Assembly (NCBI GenBank): GCA_015680685.1
Contig: MNCI01035206.1
Coordinates: forward strand, 464,993 to 528,992
Origin: Gnetum montanum
Lineage: Eukaryota; Streptophyta; Gnetopsida; Gnetales; Gnetaceae
Length of the DNA: 64,000 nucleotides
Direction: 5' to 3'
Positions 22,750-33,369 of the stretch are shown here, one piece after another. Both the position numbers and the translations under genes were made by a program. The notes beneath the pieces are model-generated. The model was not told the origin of the DNA, did not search any database, and saw only the letters and a list, made by a program, of their open reading frames with translations. The first letter of the stretch is position 1. The number at the start of each line of letters is the position of its first letter.

Positions 22750-24725
22750 GAGAGCTAGTGACCACAACACCTCCTCGAATGGATAAGCATGCTTAGTATT
22801 TTGGATCTTCTGCTTTCAACTCAGTTGTGGGGGAGATGGCCATCCATTTTGATCATACAAAGTTGTTGCTCAATTTTTAGACTTTTTTTGTTTTTACATC
22901 TTTTTGTTTTATACCATTTTTTGTTTTTACATCTTTTTGTTTTATATCATTTTTTGTTTAACAACATCATTAGTACATTTTTCTCTTTTTTACATATTTT
23001 ATAATTTTTTCTATATTTTACTTCATTTGGGTTGAATTCCTCTTATGTATTTTTTTGTATTTATTTTATCTTGTTTTTCCTTTCTTGCCAATAGGACATA
23101 GTGCAGCTATGGCTACTATTGATGGTGGTTTGTACTATAATGTTGTTTGATTACTAATGTCTAGATTCTATCTTTGAATTTTGGTATTGATAACTAAGAC
23201 ATGGTTTCTTTTTCATGAAACAAGTAATGCGTCTATGTTATCCATTCATCCACAAACTCTATGATATTCCTTGTTTTGGAAATATGAAGTCCCTTCCTTA
23301 ATAAAATTTTTAACAAACTTGTGACTGTGGTAGTTCTCAAATTTGGGAAGGATTAAATAGATTGATAAGGATGTGACTTCAAGGGGGTTCGATGCTCTTT
23401 GTACTTTCCTACCCTCTTGAGTGCTTGAGTATTTTCATGGATTTCTCACCATTTTATTGTCAACCAATAACAGGAAGCTAAAAGTCTTTACATGGTGTGG
23501 TTCCCATCCAAAAATCATAAAAACATAGAACCCAAAAAAGAAAAACAATGGGAATTCAAAGCATACTTGTTAGACTTAATAATGAGCTACAAGCACTAGT
23601 TATGGGACTAGAAAGATAAGTTACCCGTGCCTAAAGGTCCCCTCTAACTAAGGTCCTTTCTCATTTATTGCTTCTTTTTTCTTCTTAATAAGGAATGGTA
23701 ATTGATCTGTGAGAGCATTTTTGCATCTCGAGGAGATGGACTGGACTAAGAGTATAAATGCAAAGTTATTGGAAGTGGTTGGTTTTGATCTGGACCAAGG
23801 ATGGACTTTATTGAGTCATCTTAACCATAAGATCCATAAGGGACTTTATGTGACCACAATTTAGGACTCCATTCCACCTTCTTTTTCATCTACTACTGCT
23901 TTCCATAACTCACATCATTGCTGGGTTTTCATGGTTTTGTTCAATGTCTTAATCTGATGTGTCAAAATTCATAGGTAGGTTCTTATGGGATTTAGTTCTC
24001 AAATCTTCACAACCATTAATCAACCATGGTACCATGGACTCCTTGGTTTGAAGGCATGCAACGGCATTAAGGGCATGAGCCTGCTTTATGGAGGACCCAC
24101 TTGCATGCCTCTGGGCTAGTTAAGTTCTCTATCCTTAGACATATTTTGCAATCAAATCCTTTGTGCATTCCATCGATGCCATCAAATTGTGCACTCTTTC
24201 ACAATGTTCTCTAATAAAAAATCATTTCTGTGCGAATTATTTAACTCTATTCACACATTTCATCTTATTCACAGCTTTTTTGGCTCTCCAAGAACTTCAA
24301 GTTGTGTTAAAACTTCTTGTTTTTTTCTTACCTTTAATGTTGACAATTTTCAAAGCCCAGAACCTTCCAAAGCCATCACTTTCCAACTACTTGTCCAATT
24401 TCCCTCATTTTTCAATCCTATCTCTATTGGAGATAAGCTCTACATCATGGGGGCCACACAGATTTATAGGTTTTTGACGAAATTTTTTTCGAAATTTTTC
24501 TATCTCCCACAAAGGTTTAACTAACAAAATAACATTAAAAATCATTAATTTATGAGGTTAAACCCTTCCAATGAACTCTGGTAGCCTCAAAAATCAAATA
24601 ATATTAAAATAATCAATACACCATAATCACAACTTAGCCAAGTGTAACTGCTCAAGAGAGACAAGGTACCTATATGTTATAAGTTACATGTCACACGCTA
24701 ATCCTTGATTTTGTTGTGATCACAG
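22750..24725 (+). other. Post-pol non-coding spacer of element 2
   Basis: It is T-rich at 22860-23080, and no credible coding frame is seen. It aligns with the spacers of elements 1, 3 and 4. It ends with TTGTGATCACAG directly before the ORF3 ATG at 24726, which looks like a plant 3' splice site. Confidence 0.6.
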
Positions 24726-24753
24726 ATGGCACCAAAAGGGAAGCATGGATTAG
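24726..24753 (+). pseudogene. Start of ORF3 of element 2, interrupted by element 3
   Basis: It encodes MAPKGKHGL, matching MAPKQKR of element 1, then a stop and element 3. After element 3 the frame resumes with a degraded basic segment and MQQNLFETVESSPSFQATRG, ending at TAG 31792-31794. Unlike elements 1 and 5, nearly all of ORF3 is missing, so an internal deletion pre-dates or accompanied decay. Confidence 0.65.
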
Positions 24754-24793
24754 TGATGAGCCACGATATCGCGTACGCAATATCACATCGACC

Positions 24794-24821
24794 ACATGAT
24801 ATCGCATATGCGATATCATGT
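24794..24821. promoter_or_regulatory. Perfect 28 bp palindrome in U3 of element 3
   Basis: The half-site ACATGATATCGCAT is followed by its exact reverse complement. A second, imperfect GATATC/CGCGTACGC unit lies at about 24763-24784. Equivalent units occur in the U3 of element 4, element 5 and the solo LTR at 49972-50688. It could be a transcription-factor array or a cruciform (inference). Confidence 0.8.
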
Positions 24822-24835
24822 CCTGCCTCATCTTC

Positions 24836-24843
24836 TATAAATA
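24836..24843 (+). promoter_or_regulatory. TATA box of element 3 5' LTR
   Basis: TATAAATA occurs at the same place in every LTR of this family seen here, following the palindromic units, and so predicts the U3/R boundary about 30 bp downstream. Confidence 0.75.
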
Positions 24844-25551
24844 AGAAGCGGCACCCTTGGTTCCAAGGCAGTTAGACTTAGACCCTTAGCCAGATTCTTG
24901 TAGTTTAGTCATTCTAAAGTTAGAATTATTTCTATGTGCCTGCAGTAGGAGTCATAGAGTGAACGGATCTTTATTCGAATAGTTTGTACTTGAGCACAAT
25001 TTTGTGTACGACAATAAAGACGAACTTTATGATAAACCTTGCAGCATATAGATTAAGCTAATTAGTAATTAATTATTGGTTAATGCTTTCCTAGTTAATT
25101 AATATCTCTCTCAACCTTCAACCCCCTTAGTTAAATACACTTAGTACGACCGCTTCGAGCCTGCGTGTAGTGCTTGGTAACCCAGTAACGATTAGCGTTT
25201 GGTAATCCTAGTAGCGTTGCACTAGTTTAGGATGTGTATGGCAAGTGGGAACGGATACTGGTGTTAGGAACATTTAGAAACTAGTTAATGTAAGTTAGCC
25301 ACTTAGTTCTCTCTCCCTCTCCTTTATTAGCATAAGACATAAAAAATATAAAAGCTATAAAAATCATACACCTCAAGCTTACTTAACCATACAACTGTGA
25401 AAATACAAGTAAGTTTGGAAAGACAACGATTGATTAACCCTGAGTGTTCCATTAAGGTGCATAAGCACTTAGTCCTTGGAGTTGGACCGGATCGTGCATG
25501 AAACGCTCGTATTCGTATAGTTGAGTGTAGGGGTACCTCACCACTCAACAT

Positions 25552-25569
25552 TGGGGCCATTGTCGGGGA
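25552..25569 (+). promoter_or_regulatory. Primer-binding site of element 3
   Basis: TGGGGCCATTGTCGGGGA begins two bases after the LTR. It is a near match to the tRNA-Asp complement. Confidence 0.82.
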
Positions 25570-25694
25570 CTTAGTTGTTTGTGCACTGTGTAGAACTTAG
25601 GAAATCATTCATATCATTGGAACATTAGAATGAACCCTTAGGGTTAATCAAAGAAAGATAAGACAATGGTACATTGCACACCGAACAAGACAAT

Positions 25695-28000
25695 ATGTCT
25701 TCTGCTTCGCATAAGAGCACTTCACCACCTAGGACTAAGACAAAAGGCAGTCAGCGACATAATACATGTAACCAAGATCCACCAGTTCCTCAACAGTTTC
25801 ATGTGGTATATACTCATCCCGATGAGTATGTACCCGATTTCACCTTTATTCTCCACCAAGATGAACAACTGCATTGGAGAGACTTGGAGGGTAACATAGT
25901 GTTGCCGCCAGACCGATCAGTCCCCAACATGCTCCTTCGTGCTCTCACATGAATAGGCATGCCATTTTTATACGCAGAATACGTTGCATGTGATCATGAC
26001 ACAAGGGACTATTATCCTACAGAAGTGCAACGTCAAAGGGACTTGCCATAGGAGAGATACCATACATCCTTGAAGGGTAAATGGCCCCATGACGCTCCAC
26101 ATATTTTGAGCGAAATTAAGAATGGTGAACCTGCTTCAACAGGTTCTCCACGAAATGATGTTCCTCCTCCTAACATTGGTCAAGAGGTAGTGTATCAGAA
26201 CCTCCACTCTACTATTCACAACCCTAGTTTTGATACCCACAAACACGAAGTGTTCAACAAGGGAACATAAACACATGATAAGGGTAGACGTTCTAATCGT
26301 GATCACGATCGAGGCCAAGACAATCGAAGAGAAGGTAGAAAACACTGTCATGGTAATGGTTCTCCTTTTCTTCACCTTCATCGTCACCATTACCCTCTCC
26401 TTCAGTGTCCGGATGTAGTCATAAGGAAACCAATCATGAGGATAATGGAAAACGAAGTGAAAGTTATCGACAAGAAAGTCGAGAACGAGGACAAGGGCAC
26501 TCTAAGGAATCAAGGCATAGAAGAAAGGATAGTAGGGAATCGCATAGACATCATAGACGCTATGAACGAGATAATCACAAAGAACCCCTACTCGAAACTA
26601 GAAGCATGCTAGATATAACGGAGGCCGTAAGAGTTCCAACAAGGCACCAAAAGGATAGTAGGATCAAGAGGTTAGACATGAACAACATCCCACGATTTGA
26701 AGGGGGATACAACCTTGATCCTCAAAATCATTTACAAGCATTCCACGATGCATGTGCCTTGCAAAACATAGAAAATGAATGGCAAAATCTGAAGTTGTTC
26801 CCAAGGACACTAGTGAAAGAAGCTGAAAGCTGGTACTAGTCCTTAGAACTGAAATCCATTCGGAGGTGGAGTACAATGTTAGAACTGTTCAATGATAAGT
26901 ACCAAATGTACTCCCAAGTGTCTAACCTACGAAAGCAAATCCAAGGATGAAAGCAAGGAAATCATGAACCCTTGGATGCTTCCATGGACTACTATTACGC
27001 ACTATTACATCGTTGCCCTAGCCATGGTTATTCGCAACGGGATCAACTATGCCATCTCATAGATGTACTTAGGCATGAAACAAGAAGAACGCTTGGGACG
27101 TATGCCCAAGGAAGGTTATCAGAGCTTAGGTCTCATCAAATTCATAGATTTCTAGAGTAAGTAGCCAAAGAAAAAGGTGAGCTATGAAAGAGAGAAAGTG
27201 TGGAAGAATACAATCGAGATCCTTCCCTTCAAAAAAGGGGAGTGAGATTTTGTGAGGAGGAAGAAGAGTCACCACTCGAAGAGATGGTGAATAGGAAAAC
27301 TTTGCCTCTCCAAAAGTTAATAATAGAAGTATTGGCAAAGGTAGACCAAATGTGGGACTCCTTGGATAGTAGGTTTGAAATTGTTCTTAAAATTGTAGAG
27401 TCTTGGGAGCGAGGTAGTAACCACAACAAAAAGAAAAAGAGAGAAGTGGAAAATGCACGTAACAAGGGTAAGAGAAAAATGGCCATCATAGAAGAGGTTT
27501 TGGATTCAGACATGGACAATGATGGTGGATGCGAGATATGCCAATATGACCATCCTAAGGGATCTTGCCCAGTGATCTCACATCTACAAGAGTCTAGGGT
27601 GTATGCACTCAACCCATGACTAAATAAACGGCAAGCACCTCGATGGTTACCTTATCTCCAAGGTAACCTAAGGCAGTTCCACAAACCTTCAACATATTAT
27701 CCAAGTGGAACTCCACCACAACTCGTTAAGAAACATCAATAGTGGCAATACCCACAATCATGGGGGATGCCACCACCTATGCAACAATACCCCTACCGGC
27801 AACCTGACCCATATGGCTACTATGTGCAGCATCCAATCTCTCCACGTGACTCTATTAGTCACGTTACACCACAACATCACTACCAAGCTCATGAGTATTA
27901 TAAAACTCTTTGTTCTAGGGAAGATAACCCATAAACATACCATCCTTCAAATCCATCCGCAACTCTCACACCAATAGCTCCATTACCACCTGCTTCAGCA
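25695..28000 (+). pseudogene. gag of element 3 (nearly open)
   Basis: The start at ATG 25695 (MSSASHKSTSPPRTKTK) is supported by the same start in element 4. Order: Pro-rich N-terminus, conserved block VVYTHPDEYVPDFTFILHQD, charged His/Arg/Ser-rich linker, capsid block MNNIPRFEGGYNLDPQNHLQ with ALQNIENEWQNLKLFPR (near 26680-26830), the HETRRTLGTYAQGRLSELR block (near 27080), and zinc knuckle CEICQYDHPKGSC (about 27529-27567). Defects I can see are a TGA at about 25950, a frame change near 26270, and stops near 26837, 27158 and 27617. This is far fewer than in elements 1 and 2. The product would form the particle core. Confidence 0.82.
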
Positions 28001-28834
28001 ATGCAAGGGGAACTCCCTACTCAACCACAGCAACACAATGCCACAAGGGCTGTGAATCCTCAACCCGTTGTTGGTTCTGACAATCGTATGAAGAAAAGAC
28101 CTTTCTTTAGAACCAGCAGTCCAACCAAGACCTTACAACCACAAGCGGTTGAACCTCTGAATGCCTCCCCATCAAATAAAGCTTCAGGGCTCCCTTCGAA
28201 CCAAACACCAAGCTCAATGCATACGATTATGTTAACGCATGTCGTAACTAATTGGATGAAGGTTGGCCACCTTCCTAGGAAATTCTCTGATCCTGGAAGT
28301 CCTCTAATCTATCTCCAAATCGTTGGGAATGAGCCATGCAGAGCTCTTCTGGACTCAGGTTCTAGATTCAACTTAATATCACAAGAAATGTACAAAGCCT
28401 GGAACCTACCTACATTAAGGAAGAGCAATATTCGCCTAGAGCTGGCTGAGCAATCCATCATTGTTCCCTTGGGACTAGTGGAGGACATCATCACCACTGT
28501 GTATGGGTGGTCGTACCTAGCTAATTTCCTAGTGATACAAGTGAATAACGGTAAAGGGAACTTCCCAATAATAATGGGAAGGGCATGGCTAAGTACTATA
28601 GATGCACGCCTAGGAATCCACAATCTTTCTCTAGAAATATCTAAGGAGAACAATTTTGGAAAGATCAAGAAGAAGAAGGTTCCATGCATTGCATACAGTG
28701 ATACAGGGTGCAATTGCGTGCAAAGATCATGGGTTGTGCAAAGTTTTGCATTACCTGCATGCAACTGGTGTGCACAAGACATTAATATACAAAAGTGCCT
28801 GTATGCAGTAGCCACACGACAAGAAGACACCTAG
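28001..28834 (+). CDS. Retropepsin-like aspartic protease of element 3 (open frame)
   Basis: This stretch is open for 277 codons in the main gag-protease frame. The first 90 residues are a Pro/Gln/Ser-rich linker. The active-site motif ALLDSGSRFNLIS is at roughly residues 113-125, with MYKAWNLP after it. The second hallmark, FPIIMGRAWLS, is at about residues 188-198. A conserved tail of unknown function follows, with CIAYSDTGCNC and several Cys/Trp residues. It would cleave the gag polyprotein. The frame stops at TAG 28832-28834, and the RT that should follow is absent. No codon start is claimed, since it is normally translated as part of a polyprotein. Confidence 0.75.
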   Translation: MQGELPTQPQQHNATRAVNPQPVVGSDNRMKKRPFFRTSSPTKTLQPQAVEPLNASPSNKASGLPSNQTPSSMHTIMLTHVVTNWMKVGHLPRKFSDPGSPLIYLQIVGNEPCRALLDSGSRFNLISQEMYKAWNLPTLRKSNIRLELAEQSIIVPLGLVEDIITTVYGWSYLANFLVIQVNNGKGNFPIIMGRAWLSTIDARLGIHNLSLEISKENNFGKIKKKKVPCIAYSDTGCNCVQRSWVVQSFALPACNWCAQDINIQKCLYAVATRQEDT

Positions 28835-29112
28835 TGGCTAATAACTGATCAAGAGAGCAACTCACTAACATGCATGGAACTAACTGAGGGAATAACTTGC
28901 GCTTACATCGAAAGCATAGATGCACTAAGAGCAAGTCCGCTGCCAACTTCCAAGACTTAGCCTGGAAAACATCAACTAGGGGAAGTTGGAAATTCCTAAA
29001 AAATTCAAACCAAAGCCCTGATAAGAGATTATTAGTGAATGTGCAACAGACTAAACCCTTCCATGAATTTAGAATGGTTAGTGTACATAATACCTCTGAG
29101 AAGGGACGACCC
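28835..29112 (+). other. Junction replacing RT-RNase H-integrase in element 3
   Basis: The left part matches the protease-RT linker of element 2 up to about 29019 (equivalent to about 19976). The right part, from about 29027, matches sequence after integrase in element 2 (about 22706 onwards). So about 2.7 kb of pol is missing. Element 4 has a very similar junction at 49612/49613. Confidence 0.75.
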
Positions 29113-30701
29113 TGCTCACTATTTCGGATCTCCTCCTTCCAACTCAGTCATGGGGTAGACGGCCACCTCTGCCAATCATTTGAGGCTCTCAAGTTTTTTG
29201 TTTTACACATTTTTTTTTTTACAAATTTCTTTAACTTTTCTTGTATTTGTTTTGCAACATCGTTTATACTTTTTCATTTCTTTGTGTGACTGTTTGTTTT
29301 GTTTATTTTTGTTCTTTTTTTTGTCTTTGTTTGTTATTTTTGTTTTGTTAGATTTGTCACCTAATAAGTGCTCTTGATGGTGGTATGAACTATATTCTAT
29401 TGATTGCTAATGTTTGATTTTTACCTTTGAGTTATAATGTTGATACTAAGGTATGGTCCTTTTGATACAACAAGCAATGAGTCCACATCATCCATGCATT
29501 CATGAATTTCTATGGTCTCTCTTGGCTTGGAACTATACAATTCCTTTCTTTAATAATAAAACTATTAACGAATTAGTGACTAGGCATTTCTCAAACTAAG
29601 GACTCAAGGACTGAAAAAGGCGTGACTTCAAAGGGATTTGATGCATTTGTGCTGGCTATTCTCTTGGGTGCTTGGATGTTTTCTTCTTGAGTTTTCCTTA
29701 CCATTCGGACATTGCTCCATTTTCAGGAAGCTGAGCCAATAAAAATAATTCTTTGCATGGTGTGGTTCTCACTCAAAAAAAAATAGAAAATAGTGAAATT
29801 TCAGAGCATATCCCTTAGACAAAATAATCATTTGGGCTACAAACACTGGTTATGGAACTAAAAAAACATGTTCCCTCTAACTAAGGCGCTTCCTCGCTTC
29901 CTACTTTTCCCTTTCTCATTTTCTCAGAATGGTGGTGACTCTTTGACAGAAGCATTCTTATTACTTCAAGTGGATAGATTGGCCAAGTGTATTAATGCGA
30001 AGTCACTGGATGTGGATTGTTTAAGCCTAGATTTGGAATGAGATCTACTTAGTCACATTAACCATAACTGCACAAGGGGCTGTACACCACCTTGTTCTTG
30101 AGACTCCATTCCATTCTCTTCTCCTCATCATTCTTTCTCCACTTTCCACCTCATTGCTGGTTGTATCAATAGTCTATATTTTGGTTGATGCATTGTTTTC
30201 TCTTTGGTGAATTCTTGGGTTTAAGTCTTTAACTCTTTCTCCCAAATGACATTTCCAGAGCCTACGAACTCTTTGAATGTGGGTTAGCCAGGGCATAAAG
30301 GGCATGAGCCTGCTTTGGGAAGGACGCACTAGCATTCCTATTTGGTGCATCAATTAACTTCTTTCCCTTAAACATTCCCGTAATCAGCATTTGTTTAGTT
30401 CATTTCCATCTCTGACATCCATTTTATCGACATTGCTGTTGTTTCTTTTTCTCCATATTTCTTATTCCTTATCTTTTTCCATTCTATCACTACCGGATGA
30501 TCGCTTTTAGTCATGGGGGCCCTGGTCCAATTTTTTCAATTTTTCCTAACCCCTACACCTTAGGTAGTCACCAGTGTTATATCTCTAGAATCCGTATTGG
30601 CCATATCACAACTTAGCCAATGGACCTTACATCGAGGCAAGGTATCAACTATATTGTGATTTACTTATCCTTGCTCATATGTGACTGTGTTGTGTGTGCA
30701 G
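29113..30701 (+). other. Post-pol spacer of element 3
   Basis: It is T-rich at 29190-29360 and lacks a credible gene. It ends with GTGTGTGCAG directly before ATG 30702, a splice-acceptor-like sequence equivalent to that before ORF3 of elements 2 and 5. Confidence 0.6.
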
Positions 30702-31071
30702 ATGGAAATCATACAACAATGGACTGGATCTAGAGGAAACACTCAGGATGGACTGGTGCTAGAACGGTTTTGCAAGTAACAAGATTGATGGCATAGATAG
30801 ATGGACAACAGAAGGCGCAATCTTGGCATCAGTAGCAACACGTCTTCTACTTTTCTCTCTTCTCTCTCAGCTGCCAAATAAGGCTGGATGTCAATTGTGT
30901 ATAGTTTTCACTCTTGTGGTCATGAACACTAATGTTGTCATGTATTGTAATGATTGATTCATTCACACCTCATCCCATTCACCATTAGTTGTTATTCAAG
31001 TCAATAATCCTATACCTTCCCAATATTTTGTAAGGAACTCGAGGACGAGTTTTCATTCAGGCATGGAGGTA
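30702..31071 (+). other. ORF3 remnant and purine tract of element 3
   Basis: An ATG follows the acceptor-like CAG, but the frame does not resemble ORF3 of elements 1 and 5 beyond the start. Only about 370 bp remain where they have about 2.8-3.1 kb. A short CTCTC run near 30855-30880 corresponds to the expanded GA microsatellite in element 4. It ends at the purine tract CATGGAGGTA. Confidence 0.6.
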
Positions 31072-31635
31072 TGATGAGCCGCGATATCGTGTACGCGATA
31101 TCACATCCGCCACGCGATATCGTATATGCAATATCACGTCCTGCCTCATCTTCTATAAATAAGAGGCAGCGCCCTTGGTTCCAAGGCAGTTAGACTTAGA
31201 CCCTTAGCCAGATTTTTGTAGTTTAGTCATTCCAGAGTTAGAATTATTTCTGTGTGCCCGCAGTAGGAGTCATAGGGTGAACGGATCTTTATTTAACAAT
31301 TTGTACCTAAGCACAATTTTGTGTACGACAATAAAGAAGAACTTTATGATAAACCTTGCAGCATACAGATTAAGCTAATTAGTAGTTAATTATTGGTTAA
31401 TGCTTTCCTAGTTAATTAATATCTCTCTTAACCTTCAACCCCCTTAGTTAAATACACTCAATACAACCGCTTCGAGCATGCGTGTAGTGCTTGGTAACCC
31501 AGTAATGATTAGCGTTTGGTAATCCCAGCAGCGTTACACTAGTTTAGGATGTGTACGGCAAGTNAGTTCGACCGAATTGTGCCTGAAACGCTCGTATTTG
31601 TATGGTTGAGTGTAGGGGTACCTCGCCACTCATCA
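31072..31635 (+). repeat. 3' LTR of element 3, with assembly gap
   Basis: It starts TGATGAGCCGCGATATCGTG and ends CCACTCATCA, with 564 bp present. The single N at 31564 falls where about 243 bp of the 5' LTR (25247-25489) are missing, so the gap hides real sequence. Confidence 0.9.
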
Positions 31636-32013
31636 ACTCGAAGTGGGACTACCTCAATTGAGGGCTAAGCAGCGTAGGTAGGAAGGCGTTAACAACCTAA
31701 ATAACCTCAAAAGCAGGTAGCAGAAGCCATGCAACAGAACCTCTTTGAGACTGTTGAATCTTCTCCCTCATTTCAAGCTACTAGAGGGGTTTAGATGTTA
31801 GTTTTTTCTAGTTCAATTTTGTTGTCATGAATACCAAATTTTGTAAAAAGTTTTAAATTCATACACTTGGGTACTTAGCATCTATTTGTTTGGTTTGAGT
31901 CAATTTGTGTGTTAGTTAGTTGGTCAATAATCCATACCTTCTCAATATTTTGTAAAGAACTTGTTCTTCTTTTTGTTCACTCAAGAATGAGTTTTTATTT
32001 AGTCATGGGGGTA
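31636..32013 (+). other. Right-hand internal remainder of element 2
   Basis: The end of ORF3 (stop at 31792-31794) is followed by about 220 bp of non-coding sequence like that before the other 3' LTRs (CAATATTTTGTAAAGAACT), then the purine tract CATGGGGGTA. Confidence 0.75.
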
Positions 32014-32163
32014 TGATGAATCATTTTTTTGTCAAGCCCTGGCCCATGATGCGTTATCGGATATTTGATATCGCAAGATGTGTGCCAGCCTATAAATACA
32101 ACACTTGGGCCCACAATTTAGCAAAGCTCTTGCAATTTGTTTCCCCAGAGTTAGAATAATTTT
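32014..32163 (+). repeat. Truncated 3' LTR of element 2
   Basis: The first ~150 bp match 15945-16135 of the 5' LTR with small deletions, including the TATA box near 32092. Homology stops at about 32163, and the rest of the LTR is absent. Confidence 0.8.
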
Positions 32164-33189
32164 GGTTTCAATTTAAAAGATGAAAAAGAACTAAAGTGAT
32201 TTCTTCAAAAGAATACATAAAGACATAATTGAAGTGATCCTGTATTTATCTTTGGAACTTTTAATTTAAATAAAATCTTGTGATAATCTTCTTAAAAGTT
32301 CTTCTAAATTGCTTATTTCATTTTTGCTATTGACTAGGTTCATATCTAGGCTTAGCAAGTCTTTAATAGTAGAAAAAGGTATATTTGCCCATGACATTTA
32401 TAAACTAAGAAAAGAGAGAAAAAAAACACTTGAAACATATTCAAAATTGATTACAATTTATTGTTACTCCTTAAATTAAAAATATAAAACTATTTTAAGA
32501 CTTTTTTAGATGAAGTCTAAATATATTAATTATTATTTTGGTGCATTCTCTAGGAGCATTTGAAAAGAGGTTGAGCTTTTGCATCCTCGACAAACAGCTG
32601 AGCATTGGAACCTTAGATAATGACCTTCCTTTTTTTATCATTTTATATTATCCCATAAAAATGAGTAAACCCATTATAAAAAAAAGTAAATGATTTTCTA
32701 TGAGCAGACGTCTACTTAAGCATCGTTAAACATCTATTTTTACCTTGTCCTATAACTTGTACAGTCACACAGGTACAAGTTTTAATAAGGCAAGCCGTCC
32801 CTTACATGACTAGTTTGTACTTGAAATTTATCTGAAGTTTCCAAGTTCATGAACATGCAATGTCAAGTTCATGTGCATGGTCACTTGGTCACCATCGTAC
32901 CCAAATCCTTACATAACCAAAGATACTGTTTATAAGCCTAAATTTGTGGATTATCACTTCCATACCTTAAATCAGTATGCCGTGGATGACAGCTGTTAAT
33001 ACCATACAATCTGCGCTAATTTTAACATTTCTTCATGACATACGGTAACCTGCCTTGACTGGTAAGTTGGCTGCGTGCAGGTAACGATCTCTGTCAAAAA
33101 CATACAAGAATTCTCATCAAGACATTACTTTCTTTTTCTAACAAAGCTATAGTTTATGGAGGAAAATTTTACAGTTTTGTACTAAGCGA

Positions 33190-33369
33190 TGAATTGAAAG
33201 ATTGTTTAAAGAGGAAGGATTCCATCACATCTTCTACATGCTGCACAGCAGATGGTTTCCACTGCATCATCAGGTTGATGACCAGTTTTTCTTTGGAATA
33301 TATTCACCGCACATTTTTGTCATACACCTTGCCAATAATAAACGGATCACATTCGATGTTTGGAAGGTG
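33190..33369 (+). other. Possible degenerate exon, unrecognised
   Basis: One frame encodes about 58 residues rich in aromatic and His residues (FKEEGFHHIFYMLHSRWFPL, then QVDDQFFFGIYSPHIFVIHL). It ends at AAG followed by GTGGGT, a plausible 5' splice site. The frame is closed by a stop just upstream at 33187-33189 and there is no clear acceptor. I do not recognise the family. It may be an exon fragment or chance. Confidence 0.2.

Larger units (their letters stand above)
24754..25550 (+). repeat. 5' LTR of element 3 (797 bp)
   Basis: It starts TGATGAGCCACGATATCGCG and ends CCACTCAACA (one change from CTCATCA). The TATA box lies at 24836-24843 and AATAAAG near 25013. A perfect 28 bp palindrome sits 14 bp upstream of the TATA box. 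Confidence 0.92.
24754..31635 (+). mobile_element. Element 3: pol-less gag-protease LTR retrotransposon nested in element 2
   Basis: It has two LTRs, a primer-binding site, a largely open gag-protease region, a spacer, a purine tract and a 3' LTR, but no RT, RNase H or integrase and almost no ORF3. It sits exactly inside the ORF3 start of element 2. The flanks ATTAG (left) and ACTCG (right) match at three of five positions, so a target-site duplication is at best degraded. The gag-protease frame has few lesions, so it is younger than its host element. Transposition would need enzymes supplied in trans (inference). Confidence 0.88.
15945..32163 (+). mobile_element. Element 2: old Ty3/gypsy element, split by element 3 and 3'-truncated
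   Basis: The element occupies 15945-24753 and 31636-32163. The two parts belong together: the right part continues ORF3 (MQQNLFE matches MQRNLFE of element 1), then gives a purine tract and the first 150 bp of an LTR. That LTR begins TGATGAATCATTTTTTTGTC, the counterpart of the left LTR start at 15945. Layout is as in element 1 with gag, protease, RT, RNase H, integrase and spacer. All genes are broken by stops. The 3' LTR is cut at about 32163, so no target-site duplication can be tested. Confidence 0.88.

Noticed and set aside
28309-28830. 173-codon minus-strand frame opposite the protease of element 3
   Set aside because: It is the antisense shadow of the real protease frame. No domain and no conservation are seen in sister elements.
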